A stretch of 64,000 bases of DNA from Mycolicibacterium duvalii (lineage in GTDB: Bacteria > Actinomycetota > Actinomycetes > Mycobacteriales > Mycobacteriaceae), in NCBI RefSeq assembly GCF_010726645.1, contig NZ_AP022563.1:558001-622000 (forward strand), read 5' to 3'. The translations under genes and the position numbers were made by a program. Under the pieces are notes generated by a model that was not told the DNA's origin, made no database searches, and saw nothing but the letters and a program-made list of their open reading frames with translations. Shown here one piece after another: positions 10,447 through 19,644 of this stretch (positions are counted from its first letter, which is position 1; each line of letters starts with the position of its first letter).

Positions 10447-11838
10447 ATGTCCTCTGGTGAACGCGGAGCGCGGGAGGCAGAACTCACCTTCTGCGCGCTG
10501 GGCGCCGCCGGCACGGTCACGGGCTCCAAGCATCTGCTGCAAGCTGGCGATCGGCGAATTCTGGTGGACTGCGGCCTGTTCCAGGGCGTGAAGAACCTCC
10601 GCGAGCTCAACTGGGCGCCTCTGGCTGTGGACCCGGCCGGCATCGACGCCGTGGTCGTGACCCACGCCCACCTCGACCACACCGGGTACCTGCCCCGGCT
10701 GGTGCGCGACGGGTTCCGCGGGCCGATCGTGTCGACCAAGGCCACCGCGGCGGTCGCCGACATCATCCTGCGGGACAGCGCGGCCATCCAGGAGCGCGAT
10801 GCGGACTTCCTCAACCGGCACCGCGCCACCAGACACCACCCCGCCCTCCCGCTCTACGACAGCGACGACGCCCGGCGCGCCCTCGAACTGTTCGTCACCC
10901 ACCCGTTCGGGCGTGAGGTCGACGAGCCGGGCGGCGCGACGGTGACGTTTCGCCGGGCCGGTCACATTCTCGGAGCGGCGACGGTCGACCTGGCCTGGCA
11001 GGGCCGCCGCATCGTCTTCACCGGGGACCTGGGGCGCTACGACGATCCGGTGATGCTCGATCCCGAACCGGTGCCCAGCGCGGACTATCTCGTGATGGAG
11101 TCGACCTACGGAGACCGGAGCCACGAGCAGGTCGACCCCGCAGCGACGCTGGCCGAGACCATCAACGCGACGGTGGATCGCGGGGGCACCGTGGTGATAC
11201 CCGCATTCGCCGTCGGCCGGGCCCAGACCCTCCTCTACTACCTGTGGCAACTGCGTTCGGCCGGAAAGCTGCCGGCCGTCCCCATCTATCTCGACAGTCC
11301 GATGGCGATCAACGCCAGTGACCCGCTGGGCGCCTACCCGCGCGATCATCGGTTGCCCCCGCACGTCTACCAGGACATGTGCGCGATGGCGACCTACACC
11401 CGCGATGCCGAGGAGTCCAAGCGGATCTCGGCCAGCCGGGATCCCAAGGTGGTGATCTCGGCCAGCGGCATGGCCACCGGTGGCCGAATTCTGCACCACC
11501 TGAAGGCATTCGCGCCGGACCCGCGCAACACCATCGTGGTGACCGGGTATCAGGTGCCGGGCACGCGCGGTCGCTCCATCGCAGCCGGCGAACGGTACGT
11601 CAAGATCCACGGCGAGTGGGTGCCGATCAACGCGCATGTCGCCAACCTGCAGATGCTCTCCGCACACGCCGATGCCGACGAGCTGCTCCGCTGGGCCCGC
11701 GGCTTCGTCACCGCACCGCGACGGGTGTTCGTGGTGCATGGCGAACCCCAGGCTGCCGACACCCTGCGTCGGCGAATCGATCACGAGCTGGGTTGGCCGG
11801 CAACAGTTCCGCGGCAGAACCAGCTGTTCACCCTGTGA
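10447..11838 (+). CDS. Metallo-beta-lactamase-fold beta-CASP hydrolase (RNase-like)
   Basis: 463 aa from the ATG 34 bases after the peptidase stop; the frame is open further upstream but that part overlaps the peptidase. The MBL signature HAHLDH is at residues 73-78, with further ligands in RAGHILGAA and FTGDLG. A beta-CASP insert follows, then SASGMATGGR, LSAHADADEL and VHGEP, the RMMBL/beta-CASP motifs of the CPSF73/RNase J superfamily. Members act on RNA as endo- or exonucleases, although bacterial short forms like this one are mostly uncharacterised. The gene is convergent with bcp, with only four bases between stop codons. Confidence 0.88.
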   Translation: MSSGERGAREAELTFCALGAAGTVTGSKHLLQAGDRRILVDCGLFQGVKNLRELNWAPLAVDPAGIDAVVVTHAHLDHTGYLPRLVRDGFRGPIVSTKATAAVADIILRDSAAIQERDADFLNRHRATRHHPALPLYDSDDARRALELFVTHPFGREVDEPGGATVTFRRAGHILGAATVDLAWQGRRIVFTGDLGRYDDPVMLDPEPVPSADYLVMESTYGDRSHEQVDPAATLAETINATVDRGGTVVIPAFAVGRAQTLLYYLWQLRSAGKLPAVPIYLDSPMAINASDPLGAYPRDHRLPPHVYQDMCAMATYTRDAEESKRISASRDPKVVISASGMATGGRILHHLKAFAPDPRNTIVVTGYQVPGTRGRSIAAGERYVKIHGEWVPINAHVANLQMLSAHADADELLRWARGFVTAPRRVFVVHGEPQAADTLRRRIDHELGWPATVPRQNQLFTL

Positions 11839-11842
11839 CGAA

Positions 11843-12316
11843 CTAGATCGAGAGGTCGCGCCGCAGTTTGGCCACGTGCCCCGTGGCGCGAACATTGTAC
11901 TGCGCCACAGCGATTCGCCCCTCTTCGTCGACCAGGAAAGTCGAGCGGATGACACCCTGCACGGTCTTGCCGTACATCGTCTTCTCGCCGTAGGCGCCCC
12001 ACGCCTCGAGCACCGTGCGTTCGGGATCCGACAGCAGCGGGAACGTCAGCTCCTCCTTGTCGCGGAACTTGGCCAGCTTCTCCGGCTTGTCCGGGGAGAT
12101 ACCGACCACATCGATGCCGGCCCCGTTGAGTTCGGTGAGGTTGTCGCGGAAATCGCAGGCCTGCTTGGTGCAACCGGGAGTGGACGCGGCCGGGTAGAAG
12201 TACACGACGACCTTGCGTCCCTTGTAGTCAGAGAGCTTCACGACGTTTCCGGCGGCGTCGGGCAGGCTGAACTCGGGCGCCTTGTCGCCCACTTCGAGCC
12301 GAGGGGTCTGCGGCAT
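11843..12316 (-). CDS. bcp: Thioredoxin-dependent peroxiredoxin (Bcp/PrxQ)
   Basis: 157 aa thiol peroxidase reducing hydrogen and organic peroxides in the cytosol, recycled by thioredoxin. The peroxidatic Cys49 sits in the family motif TPGC, and Cys54, five residues later, is the expected resolving cysteine of the atypical 2-Cys PrxQ class. Length and C-terminus (KLRRDLSI) fit the family. It diverges from the DUF3618 gene over a 98-base spacer and corresponds to Rv2521 of M. tuberculosis in position. Confidence 0.96.
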   Translation of the reverse strand: MPQTPRLEVGDKAPEFSLPDAAGNVVKLSDYKGRKVVVYFYPAASTPGCTKQACDFRDNLTELNGAGIDVVGISPDKPEKLAKFRDKEELTFPLLSDPERTVLEAWGAYGEKTMYGKTVQGVIRSTFLVDEEGRIAVAQYNVRATGHVAKLRRDLSI

Positions 12317-12414
12317 GGGTGCGTGTCCTCCGATCTGTCGGCCGGGCGCGGCGGTGCGCTCCGGCTGATCTAGGGTAAGTCGGCAACACTGTTGAACGGG
12401 GCGTGGAGGCAGAC

Positions 12415-12642
12415 GTGGCGGATCGTGATCCCGACACCATCAAGGCCGATATCGATCAGGCGCGGGAGCAACTGGCGGTCACGGTGGACAGCCTCGCTGC
12501 CCGGGCGAACCCGCAGCGGGTGGTCGCCGACGTCAAGGCGGGGGTGTTGCGCTTCGTCAAACAACCCCCGGTGGCGATCTCGCTGGCCGGAATCGGCGTC
12601 CTGGTGCTGGTGGTGGTGGTGCGTCGGGCGCGCCAGCCCTGA
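12415..12642 (+). CDS. DUF3618 single-pass membrane protein
   Basis: 75 aa. An acidic, helical N-terminal part (DPDTIKADIDQAREQL) is followed by one hydrophobic segment at about residues 51-68 (ISLAGIGVLVLVVVV) and a basic tail RRARQP, predicting an inner-membrane anchor with a cytoplasmic N-terminus. The GTG at 12415 is preceded by GGAGG (12405-12409) at good spacing, so I prefer it over the GTG at 12403. The resulting length matches what I recall for Rv2520c. Function unknown. A possible -10 element, TAGGGT, lies at 12371-12376. Confidence 0.85.
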   Translation: MADRDPDTIKADIDQAREQLAVTVDSLAARANPQRVVADVKAGVLRFVKQPPVAISLAGIGVLVLVVVVRRARQP

Positions 12643-13149
12643 TTCAGCGGCGACGGCCGGGCCGCCACCAGGACGAGAAGGAAAACCCGGGCGGGTTGGC
12701 GACCCGGCCCAGGCGACTGCAGCTGTGAACCGCGATCGGTCGTTGCCCTGCGGCGTCGTCGACCGCATCGCCACCGGTGACCGTCGATGAGGTCAGCTCG
12801 TCGCGCCCTACCATCAGCTAATTTCCTCGTTTCGGGTGCCACGCTCGTCGAACGACTGTTCTGGAGCCTGTCAGCTAACACCGACTCTAGCATTCAATCA
12901 TGCTAATGCCCAGCGCAGGCCCGGTAATGCAAGGTTCGACGAGTCGGGCGGTTATCGACTGGCCCGTTGCGGGTCGCGCCACTTCTGGCGCGGCTTCGTG
13001 TCATCCAGCACAGCTCGGCGGGCGGCGCGACGATACCACGCAATTTCGACGCAGAGGTCAATAACGGGCCCGGTGATGGTCGCTGGCCGCGCAACCGGGT
13101 TCGTCCTCTACGCTGACGGCTGATTTCCGACGAGCAAAGGAGACGCGCG
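12643..13149. other. 507-base region without a convincing gene
   Basis: Short open frames exist on both strands (for example 12836-13123 plus and 12903-13094 minus), but none has a ribosome-binding site, a recognisable domain or plausible composition. The stretch around 12815-12910 is locally richer in A and T than its surroundings and contains a perfect dyad (separate entry). The last bases hold the RBS (CAAAGGAG) of the next gene. Confidence 0.6.
12888..12905. promoter_or_regulatory. Perfect inverted repeat TAGCAT-N6-ATGCTA
   Basis: An 18-base dyad with perfect 6-base arms in the AT-richer patch of the gene-free region, about 250 bases before the next start codon. Its geometry suits a dimeric regulator, but no regulator gene is adjacent and chance cannot be excluded. 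Confidence 0.3.
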
Positions 13150-13530
13150 ATGGCGTGGTTTCTGGCCCTGCAAGGGGCGACGCAGGCAAGCCACCAGGCA
13201 TCGGTCTACGAACTGCAGGATTCGACCGATATCGACCAGCTCGCCCAGGATCTCGTCAGCGCCGTCTCGCTGGACCGGGTCGTCCCGATCCCGGCCATGC
13301 TGCCCCAGAACACCCGTAAGCGGCAGAAGGTCACGCTGTATGTGCGGCCGTCGGCGTGGGGGATGTGGACGTTCTACGAGCTCTCCGAGGAAGACCGCCG
13401 CGCGTTGATGCGGGAGAACCCGTTGATGCAGGCCATCCAGCAGCATCAGCGCGAGCACACCGGGCAGCCCGGTCCGGGGGTGAACCCGTTGCTCGGTCAG
13501 CAGCCGGGCCCGGGCACGCCGCGTATCTGA
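13150..13530 (+). CDS. Conserved actinobacterial hypothetical protein
   Basis: 126 aa, soluble, no signal peptide or membrane segment. It starts with MAWFLALQG behind a strong RBS (AAAGGAG about 8 bases upstream). The first 95 residues look globular; the C-terminal third is Gln-, Gly- and Pro-rich (QHQREHTGQPGPG). I do not recognise a domain. The gene stands alone and is closed by a strong hairpin terminator 12 bases after its stop. Codon use is like the neighbours, which supports a real gene. Confidence 0.75.
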   Translation: MAWFLALQGATQASHQASVYELQDSTDIDQLAQDLVSAVSLDRVVPIPAMLPQNTRKRQKVTLYVRPSAWGMWTFYELSEEDRRALMRENPLMQAIQQHQREHTGQPGPGVNPLLGQQPGPGTPRI

Positions 13531-13541
13531 TCCGGAAAGAG

Positions 13542-13572
13542 AAAAGCCCCGTTCGGCGGAACGGGGCTTTTT
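13542..13572. terminator. Rho-independent terminator, likely bidirectional
   Basis: A 12-bp perfect stem (AAAAGCCCCGTT / AACGGGGCTTTT) with loop CGGCGG and a T-run on the plus strand; the A-run on the left arm gives a U-tract when transcribed leftwards. It ends the 126-aa gene and also lies just past the 3' end of the leftward tRNA-Lys, so it may serve both. Confidence 0.9.
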
Positions 13573-13576
13573 CGTG

Positions 13577-13652
<76 letters not shown>

Positions 13653-13810
13653 GCGTGTGAGACAATAACAGCCCCGCGGCAGGAGATGAAATCGCGTTGT
13701 CCGCGCGGGTGCGCCGGCGACGTCGCGGTCGTCCGCCTTGTCGGAATTCCACCGTAGAATCGACCCAGCATGTGCTGGGCGCGTGATTCGTATGCGAGGT
13801 GAGGGAACGT

Positions 13811-15028
13811 ATGTGGCAGGTCAAAACAGCGAGCCGGGGTCGACGGCGCGCGTGGTTGGCGACCGTAGCCGTCATTCCGGCGCTGGTCCTGGGCCTTTCG
13901 GCCTGTGGGTCGGACGCAGATACCGCCCAGCCGGAGGTGATCAGTGACAAGGGCACCCCGTACGGCGATCTGCTCATCCCGCGGCTGAAGTCGTCGGTCG
14001 AGGACGGCGCGGTGGGGGTCAGCGTCGATGCGCCGGTCACCGTGAGCGCCGAGTTCGGCGTGCTGGGTGCTGTGACAATGGTCAACGAAAGCGGCAAGGC
14101 CGTCGAGGGCAAACTGTCCAAGGACGGCCTGACGTGGTCGACCGCGGAGCCGCTCGGCTACAACAAGAGCTACACGCTGACCGCCGAATCGCTGGGCCTG
14201 GGCGGGGTGACCACCCGCGAGATGACGTTCGAGACGCACTCGCCGGAGAACCTGACGATGCCCTACGTCTCGCCGACCCAAGGTGAGGTCGTCGGTGTCG
14301 GCCAGCCGGTCGCCATCCGGTTCGACGAGAACATCCCGAACCGGCTGGCCGCGCAGCGCGCGATCTCGGTCAAGACCGAGCCCGCGGTCGAGGGTGCGTT
14401 CTACTGGCTCAACAATCGCGAGGTGCGTTGGCGTCCGGCCGAGTACTGGAAGCCCGGCACCAAGGTCGACGTCCAGGTCAACGCCTACGGCGTGGATCTC
14501 GGCGACGGTCTGTTCGGGCAGGACAACGTGTCGACCAGCTTCACCATCGGCGATCAGGTGATCACCACCATCGATGACAGCACCAAGACGCTGACCATGC
14601 GTCGCAACGGTGAGGTGGTCAAGACCATGCCGGTGTCGATGGGCAAGGACAGCACGCCGACCAACCAGGGGGTGTACCTCGTCGGCGACCGTCGCTCACA
14701 CATGGTGATGGACTCGTCGACCTACGGTGTCCCGGTGAATTCGCCCAACGGCTATCGCACCGAGGTGGACTGGGCCACCCAGATCTCCTACAGCGGCATC
14801 TACGTCCACGCAGCGCCGTGGTCGGTGGGCAGCCAGGGGTACAGCAACGTCAGCCACGGCTGCATCAACGTCAGCACGAGTAACGGCAAGTGGTTCTACG
14901 ACAACTCCAAGCGCGGGGACATCGTCGAAGTCGTCAACACCGTGGGTTCGACGTTGCCGGGCACCGACGGCCTGGGCGACTGGAACATTCCGTGGGAGAC
15001 CTGGAAGGCCGGTAACGCCGCCGTCTAG
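13811..15028 (+). CDS. lppS: L,D-transpeptidase lipoprotein (LdtB/LppS, LdtMt2-like)
   Basis: Periplasmic lipoprotein that makes 3-3 (mDap-mDap) peptidoglycan cross-links and is the target of carbapenems. 405 aa from ATG 13811; an in-frame GTG at 13799 would add four residues. The lipoprotein signal peptide has lipobox LSAC with Cys32. Two Ig-like domains follow (about 45-245), then the YkuD catalytic domain with VHAAPWS and SHGC, nucleophile Cys351. It matches M. tuberculosis LdtMt2 (408 aa, Cys354) in layout, including the C-terminal [10 protein letters not shown]. It is a single-gene unit bounded by terminators on both sides. Confidence 0.96.
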   Translation: MWQVKTASRGRRRAWLATVAVIPALVLGLSACGSDADTAQPEVISDKGTPYGDLLIPRLKSSVEDGAVGVSVDAPVTVSAEFGVLGAVTMVNESGKAVEGKLSKDGLTWSTAEPLGYNKSYTLTAESLGLGGVTTREMTFETHSPENLTMPYVSPTQGEVVGVGQPVAIRFDENIPNRLAAQRAISVKTEPAVEGAFYWLNNREVRWRPAEYWKPGTKVDVQVNAYGVDLGDGLFGQDNVSTSFTIGDQVITTIDDSTKTLTMRRNGEVVKTMPVSMGKDSTPTNQGVYLVGDRRSHMVMDSSTYGVPVNSPNGYRTEVDWATQISYSGIYVHAAPWSVGSQGYSNVSHGCINVSTSNGKWFYDNSKRGDIVEVVNTVGSTLPGTDGLGDWNIPWETWKAGNAAV

Positions 15029-15045
15029 TCAGATCGGGAAAAGGA

Positions 15046-15075
15046 GAACGCCGTCTACCTGAGTAGACGGCGTTC
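15046..15075. terminator. Hairpin terminator after the L,D-transpeptidase
   Basis: A perfect 13-bp stem GAACGCCGTCTAC / GTAGACGGCGTTC with a 4-base loop, 17 bases after the stop codon. It lacks a clear T-run, as is common for mycobacterial intrinsic terminators. Confidence 0.8.
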
Positions 15076-15086
15076 CCCATTTCCGG

Positions 15087-15160
15087 GGTGGCTGACGGGA
15101 CTCGAACCCGCGACAGCCAGGATCACAACCTGGTGCTCTACCAACTGAACTACAGCCACC
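15087..15160 (-). tRNA. tRNA-His (anticodon GTG)
   Basis: The minus-strand cloverleaf has an 8-bp acceptor including the G-1:C73 pair diagnostic of tRNA-His (GGTGGCTG / CAGCCACC), anticodon loop TTGTGAT with GTG at 15126-15124, and T-arm GCGGGTTCGAGTCCCGT. CCA is not encoded (CCG follows) and would be added after transcription. It lies 26 bases downstream of orn on the same strand, so it may be cotranscribed. Confidence 0.97.
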
Positions 15161-15186
15161 ATCGCCGCGCGTGCGGCCTCGCCATA

Positions 15187-15846
15187 CTAGCCGCTGGAGC
15201 GCTGTGATTCCGAATCCGCCTCGGAATCCGCTGCCGCCGAGGCCCCGAGCGCCGTCGAGACCGCCGCGATCTCGCTGGTGGAGGGCCCGGGCGGCTCGAC
15301 GAACGCGGTCTGGCGGTAGTAACGCAACTCACGGATCGACTCGTGGATGTCGGCCAGTGCGCGATGGGACAGACCCTTCTCCGGCTGGCCGAAGTAGATC
15401 CGGGGATACCAGCGCCGGCACAGCTCCTTGATGGAGCTGACGTCGATCATGCGGTAGTGCAGGTAGTCGTCGAGCTTGGGCATGTCACGGGCGATGAAGC
15501 CGCGGTCGGTGGCGATCGAGTTGCCCGCCAGCGGCGCCGTCTTGGCCTGCTTGACGTGTTCGCGGACGTAGTCGAGCACCATCTCCTCGGCGGTCGCCAT
15601 GTCCACGGTCGAGGCGCGCACCTCGTCGATCAGGCCGGACTTGGCGTGCATCTGGGCGACGACGTCGATCATCGACGACAGCGACTCTTCGGGAGCGCGG
15701 ATGACCACGTCGAGGCCGTCGCCGAGAATGTTGAGCTCGGAGTCGGTCACCAGTACCGCGATCTCGATGAGGTGGTCGGACTTGAGGTCCAAGCCGGTCA
15801 TCTCGCAATCGATCCACACAAGTTCATCGCGCACAGCGCTCAACAT
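15187..15846 (-). CDS. orn: Oligoribonuclease (DEDDh 3'-5' exonuclease)
   Basis: Degrades 2-5 nt RNA fragments and linear dinucleotides such as pGpG to mononucleotides in the cytosol. 219 aa. DEDDh motifs are intact: [31 protein letters not shown] and [12 protein letters not shown] start at the ATG (MLSAVRDEL) preceded by GGGAGG; a GTG four codons later has no RBS, and the longer upstream frame lacks family similarity. The C-terminal Ala/Ser-rich tail (about 20 residues) is typical of actinobacterial Orn. It is divergent from the ATPase gene across 70 bases. Confidence 0.96.
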   Translation of the reverse strand: MLSAVRDELVWIDCEMTGLDLKSDHLIEIAVLVTDSELNILGDGLDVVIRAPEESLSSMIDVVAQMHAKSGLIDEVRASTVDMATAEEMVLDYVREHVKQAKTAPLAGNSIATDRGFIARDMPKLDDYLHYRMIDVSSIKELCRRWYPRIYFGQPEKGLSHRALADIHESIRELRYYRQTAFVEPPGPSTSEIAAVSTALGASAAADSEADSESQRSSG

Positions 15847-15916
15847 TAAGCCCCCGCCTCCCGGCGGGCAGTCCGCACCTGCCGAAACGCCCCAGTGTCT
15901 GAGTAGGGTGCGTTCC

Positions 15917-17479
15917 ATGATTTCGGATGCCGCTGCGGGGATCGCCGCTGGTTACACCACCGACGGCGCGGTGCTGGAGCTCGGCTCGGTGGTGGTCGAC
16001 GGCGTCTGCGAACCCACGGCGCGCGTCCGCATCCCGCTGTCCACCCTCAACCGGCACGGCCTGGTCGCCGGTGCGACCGGAACCGGCAAGACGAAGTCGC
16101 TGCAGGTGATCGCCGAACAGCTGTCGGCGGCGGGGGTGCCGGTGGTGATGGCCGATGTCAAAGGCGACCTGTCCGGGTTGTCGCGGGCCGCGCAGCCCGA
16201 CGACGCGATCGCCGGGCGGGCCGCCGACACCGGCGACGATTGGACACCGACGGCGTACCCGGTCGAGTTCCTGTCCCTGGGCACCGATGGGCTGGCGGTG
16301 CCCGTGCGCGCCACGATCAGCAGCTTCGGTCCCATCCTGTTGTCGAAAGTGCTGGGGCTGAACAAAACCCAGGAGTCCACCCTCGGGTTGATCTTTCACT
16401 GGGCAGACCGACAGGGACTGCCTCTGCTGGATCTGAAGGACCTGAGGTCGGTGATTGCGTTCCTGACCAGCGACGAGGGCAAGAACCAGCGGACGGCGCT
16501 GGGCGCAGTGTCGACGACGACGGCCGGGGTGATCCTGCGCGCGCTGGTCAACCTCGAAGCTGAAGGAGCCGACACGTTCTTCGGTGAGCCCGAACTCGAA
16601 CCCGACGACCTGATGCGGGTCGACGACGACGGCCGCGGCATCGTCACGCTGCTGGAACTGGGGAGCCAGGCGACGCGGCCGGTGATGTTCTCGACGTTTC
16701 TGATGTGGGTGCTCGCCGATCTGTTCACGACGCTGCCCGAGGTGGGCGATCTCGACAAACCGAAGCTGGTGTTCGTCTTCGATGAGGCGCATCTGCTCTT
16801 CGACGACGCGTCGAAGGCGTTCCTCGGGCAGGTCGAGCAGACCGTCAAGCTGATCCGCTCCAAAGGTGTCGGCGTGCTGTTCTGCACCCAGTTGCCCACC
16901 GACATCCCCCAGGCGGTGCTCAGTCAGCTCGGCGCCAGGGTCCAGCACGCGCTGCGCGCCTTCACCCCCGACGACCAGAAGGCGTTGTCGAAGACCGTGC
17001 GGACCTACCCGCGAACCGACGTCTACGACCTGGAGTCGGCGCTGACGTCGTTGGGGATCGGCGAGGCCATCGTGACCGTGTTGTCGGAGAAGGGAATCCC
17101 GACGCCGGTGGCGTGGACCCGGATGCGGGCGCCGCGGTCGTCGATGGACACCATCGGCGACGCCGCGATCGCGGCGGCCGCGCAGGCCAGCCCGCTGCAG
17201 GCGCACTATGGCACAACCGTCGATCGCGAGTCGGCCTACGAACAGCTCGCGGCCCGACTGGCCCCGCCCGCGCCGGTCGGCGATCCGTCGCCGCCGGTGG
17301 CCGTGCCGCCACCGTACGAGGTGCCGCCGATGCCTGCTCCCGCACCCGACGGGCCGGGGTTGCTGGACACGGTGCTCGACAGCCCCGCGTTCAAGAGCGC
17401 GATGCGGTCGGCCGGCACGGCCATCGGTCGTGAGATCACCCGCAGCATCTTCGGCACTGGCCGGCGCCGCCGCCGCTGA
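15917..17479 (+). CDS. HerA/DUF853-family P-loop ATPase
   Basis: 520 aa. Walker [10 protein letters not shown] is at residues 52-60 and Walker [12 protein letters not shown] centres on Asp289-Glu290. TQLPTDIP and [13 protein letters not shown] are the sensor and arginine-finger regions of the DUF853 helicase-like family. The C-terminal 100 residues are Pro-rich then basic (RRRRR end). Related to HerA/VirB4 DNA-translocating ATPases, but the biological role in mycobacteria (Rv2510c) is unknown. The first ATG (MISDAAAG) is used because upstream codons overlap orn antisense. It is convergent with the SDR gene, 13 bases apart. Confidence 0.9.
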   Translation: MISDAAAGIAAGYTTDGAVLELGSVVVDGVCEPTARVRIPLSTLNRHGLVAGATGTGKTKSLQVIAEQLSAAGVPVVMADVKGDLSGLSRAAQPDDAIAGRAADTGDDWTPTAYPVEFLSLGTDGLAVPVRATISSFGPILLSKVLGLNKTQESTLGLIFHWADRQGLPLLDLKDLRSVIAFLTSDEGKNQRTALGAVSTTTAGVILRALVNLEAEGADTFFGEPELEPDDLMRVDDDGRGIVTLLELGSQATRPVMFSTFLMWVLADLFTTLPEVGDLDKPKLVFVFDEAHLLFDDASKAFLGQVEQTVKLIRSKGVGVLFCTQLPTDIPQAVLSQLGARVQHALRAFTPDDQKALSKTVRTYPRTDVYDLESALTSLGIGEAIVTVLSEKGIPTPVAWTRMRAPRSSMDTIGDAAIAAAAQASPLQAHYGTTVDRESAYEQLAARLAPPAPVGDPSPPVAVPPPYEVPPMPAPAPDGPGLLDTVLDSPAFKSAMRSAGTAIGREITRSIFGTGRRRRR

Positions 17480-17492
17480 CCATCGAAACCGG

Positions 17493-18299
17493 TCAGTCGC
17501 CGCCGAGCTTCTTGTACACCGCCCCCACGATCGGGGCGACGACCGCGCGCGGCGCGTACCCGCTGGCCGCGCTCATCGCCTTCGACGTCAAACCCGGCAC
17601 CACGCGCATCTTGTTGCGGTCGAGGCCGTCGAGCGACACCTTCGCGGTGTAGTGCGTGTCGATCCACAGGAAGTCCGGGATGAGCCGCTCGACCAGCGAC
17701 TGCTCTGCAGGGTCGGGCAGTTCGGTGCGCACCGGTCCCGGCGCCAGCACCGTGACGTGCACCCCGGCTGACTTCAGTTCGCCGCGCAACGACTCGCTGA
17801 AGGTGTTCACGAACGCCTTGGTCGCCGCGTAGGTCGCGTTGTTGGGGATCGGCGAGTTGCCCGCCGCGGAGCCCGAGATCAGGATCCCGCCGGCGCGCCG
17901 CGCGACCATGCCGGGCAGCACCGCCAACACCAGATCATGCACGCCGAGAACGTTGAGCTGCACCTGCTTTCGCTCCTCGTCGGGGTCCAGCGATGCCACC
18001 GGCCCGAACGTCGCGGTGCCGGCGTTGGCACACAGGATGGAGATGTTGCGACCGGCCAGCTCGTCGCACAGACCCCGGCGCTCCGCCGGGTCGGCCAGGT
18101 CGACCGCCCGCACCTCGACGGTGACGCCGTACTGCTCGCGTAACCGGGCGGCCAGGCCGTCGAGCACCTCTTGCCGGCGTGCGGTGATGATCAGGTGGTG
18201 ACCGCGGGCGGCGAGCTCGACCGCGAGCGCTTCGCCGATGTTCTGCGACGCGCCGGTGACGACCGCGCGAGCGTCCTCGCTGGGAGCGGGTACTGGCAT
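17493..18299 (-). CDS. Short-chain dehydrogenase/reductase
   Basis: 268 aa NAD(P)-dependent oxidoreductase. The dinucleotide motif is TGASQNIG at 15-22, NAG at 92-94, catalytic Ser144 in SGSAAG, and YxxxK is Tyr157/Lys161. Length and position equal those of M. tuberculosis Rv2509. Rv2509 and its corynebacterial relatives have been linked, as I recall, to the final ketone reduction of mycolate synthesis (CmrA family); I name that family role but the paralogue cannot be proved from this window. The ATG at 18299 matches the family start. It diverges from the MFS gene with only 25 bases between starts. Confidence 0.9.
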   Translation of the reverse strand: MPVPAPSEDARAVVTGASQNIGEALAVELAARGHHLIITARRQEVLDGLAARLREQYGVTVEVRAVDLADPAERRGLCDELAGRNISILCANAGTATFGPVASLDPDEERKQVQLNVLGVHDLVLAVLPGMVARRAGGILISGSAAGNSPIPNNATYAATKAFVNTFSESLRGELKSAGVHVTVLAPGPVRTELPDPAEQSLVERLIPDFLWIDTHYTAKVSLDGLDRNKMRVVPGLTSKAMSAASGYAPRAVVAPIVGAVYKKLGGD

Positions 18300-18324
18300 G
18301 GGCCGGACTATATCGTGGGCATCC

Positions 18325-19644
18325 ATGAGCGAGCCGCGGCTGGTCCAGCCGTCCGCCGGGGGCGCGATGCGGTCCCGCATCCTGGCCTGGGCGCTGTGGG
18401 ATTTCGGTGCCACTGCGATCAACGCGATCGTCGTGACCTTCGTGTTCTCGGTGTATCTGACCCAGGCCGTCGGCGACGACCTGCCGGGAGACACCAGCCC
18501 GGCGAGCTGGCTCGGCCGGGCACTGGCGATGGCCGGGCTGGTGGTCGCGCTGCTGGCCCCGGTGACCGGCGTCTGGGTCGACGTCCCGGAGCGCCGGCGC
18601 CGTGCGCTGGCGGTGCTGACCGGGTTGGTCGTGGTCTTCACCGCGTCGATGAGCCTGATCCGCGACGACCACCGCTACCTGTGGCCCGGGCTGGTGCTGC
18701 TGGCCTGCACCGCCGCGTGCAGCGAACTGGCCACCGTGCCCTACAACGCGATGCTGCGTCAGCTCTCCGACCCGCAGAACTCGGGGCGGATTTCCGGATT
18801 CGGTTTGGGGTTGGGCTATTTCGGGAGCGTGCTGGCGCTGTTGGTGGTCTATCTCGGCTTCGTCTCCGGAGAGGGGGAGACCCGTGGCCTGCTGCAGCTG
18901 CCCGCCGCCGACGGGCAGAACATCCGCGCGGCCATGCTGTTGGTGGCGGCATGGTTTGCGCTGTTCGCGCTGCCGCTGCTGCTCACGGTGCCCGCGGCGG
19001 CGACCGCCGAGAGCGACCGGCCGCGCGGCGTCCTCAACGCCTACCGGCGGCTGGGGGCCGATGTGCGCACGGAGTGGCGCCGCGACCGCCACATCGTCTA
19101 CTACCTGGGCGCCAGCGCGATCTTCCGGGACGGGTTGGCCGGCATCTTCACCTTCGGCGCGGTGCTGGGCGTCACCGTCTACGGCGTGTCCCAGGCCGAT
19201 GTGCTGCTGTTCGGGGTCGCGGCGTCCGTCGTGGCGGCCCTCGGCGCGGTGGTGGGCGGGCAGGCCGACGACCGCGTCGGTTCCAAACGGGTCATCGTGG
19301 CGTCGCTGACGTCGATGATCGTCATCGGCCTGGTGCTGTGGACGCTGTCGGGAACCCTGGCCTTCTGGGTGTGCGGTCTGCTGCTGTGCCTGTTCATCGG
19401 CCCCACGCTGTCCTCGGCTCGCACGTTGATGCTCCGGATGGCCGCCCACGGCAAGGAAGGGATGGCGTTCGGCCTCTACACCACCGCCGGCCGCGCCGCG
19501 ACCTTCCTTGCACCCTGGTTGTTTTCGCTGTTCATCGACATCTTCGACAGCGAGCGCGCCGGCCTCGGCGGACTGGTGCTGGTCCTGGTGCTCGGGCTGG
19601 TCGCGCTGCTGGGCGTGCGTGCACCGCACACCCGGCGCAGTTAG
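18325..19644 (+). CDS. MFS permease, UMF1/Atg22-like
   Basis: 439 aa integral membrane protein with about 12 hydrophobic segments. The N-terminus AWALWDFGATAINAIVVTFVF and the motif VPYNAMLRQLSD are characteristic of the Atg22-like branch of the major facilitator superfamily. Substrate unknown; relatives in yeast vacuoles export amino acids. Its stop codon overlaps the stop of the convergent gene by four bases (TTAG). Confidence 0.88.
   Translation: MSEPRLVQPSAGGAMRSRILAWALWDFGATAINAIVVTFVFSVYLTQAVGDDLPGDTSPASWLGRALAMAGLVVALLAPVTGVWVDVPERRRRALAVLTGLVVVFTASMSLIRDDHRYLWPGLVLLACTAACSELATVPYNAMLRQLSDPQNSGRISGFGLGLGYFGSVLALLVVYLGFVSGEGETRGLLQLPAADGQNIRAAMLLVAAWFALFALPLLLTVPAAATAESDRPRGVLNAYRRLGADVRTEWRRDRHIVYYLGASAIFRDGLAGIFTFGAVLGVTVYGVSQADVLLFGVAASVVAALGAVVGGQADDRVGSKRVIVASLTSMIVIGLVLWTLSGTLAFWVCGLLLCLFIGPTLSSARTLMLRMAAHGKEGMAFGLYTTAGRAATFLAPWLFSLFIDIFDSERAGLGGLVLVLVLGLVALLGVRAPHTRRS

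Noticed and set aside
12836..13123. Possible 95-aa gene
   Set aside because: No RBS, no domain, high Arg/Ser content typical of chance frames; the two minus-strand alternatives in the same place are no better.
15081..15087. Truncated tRNA-His because CCA is missing
   Set aside because: The 3' CCA can be added by the nucleotidyltransferase; the cloverleaf and the G-1:C73 pair are complete.
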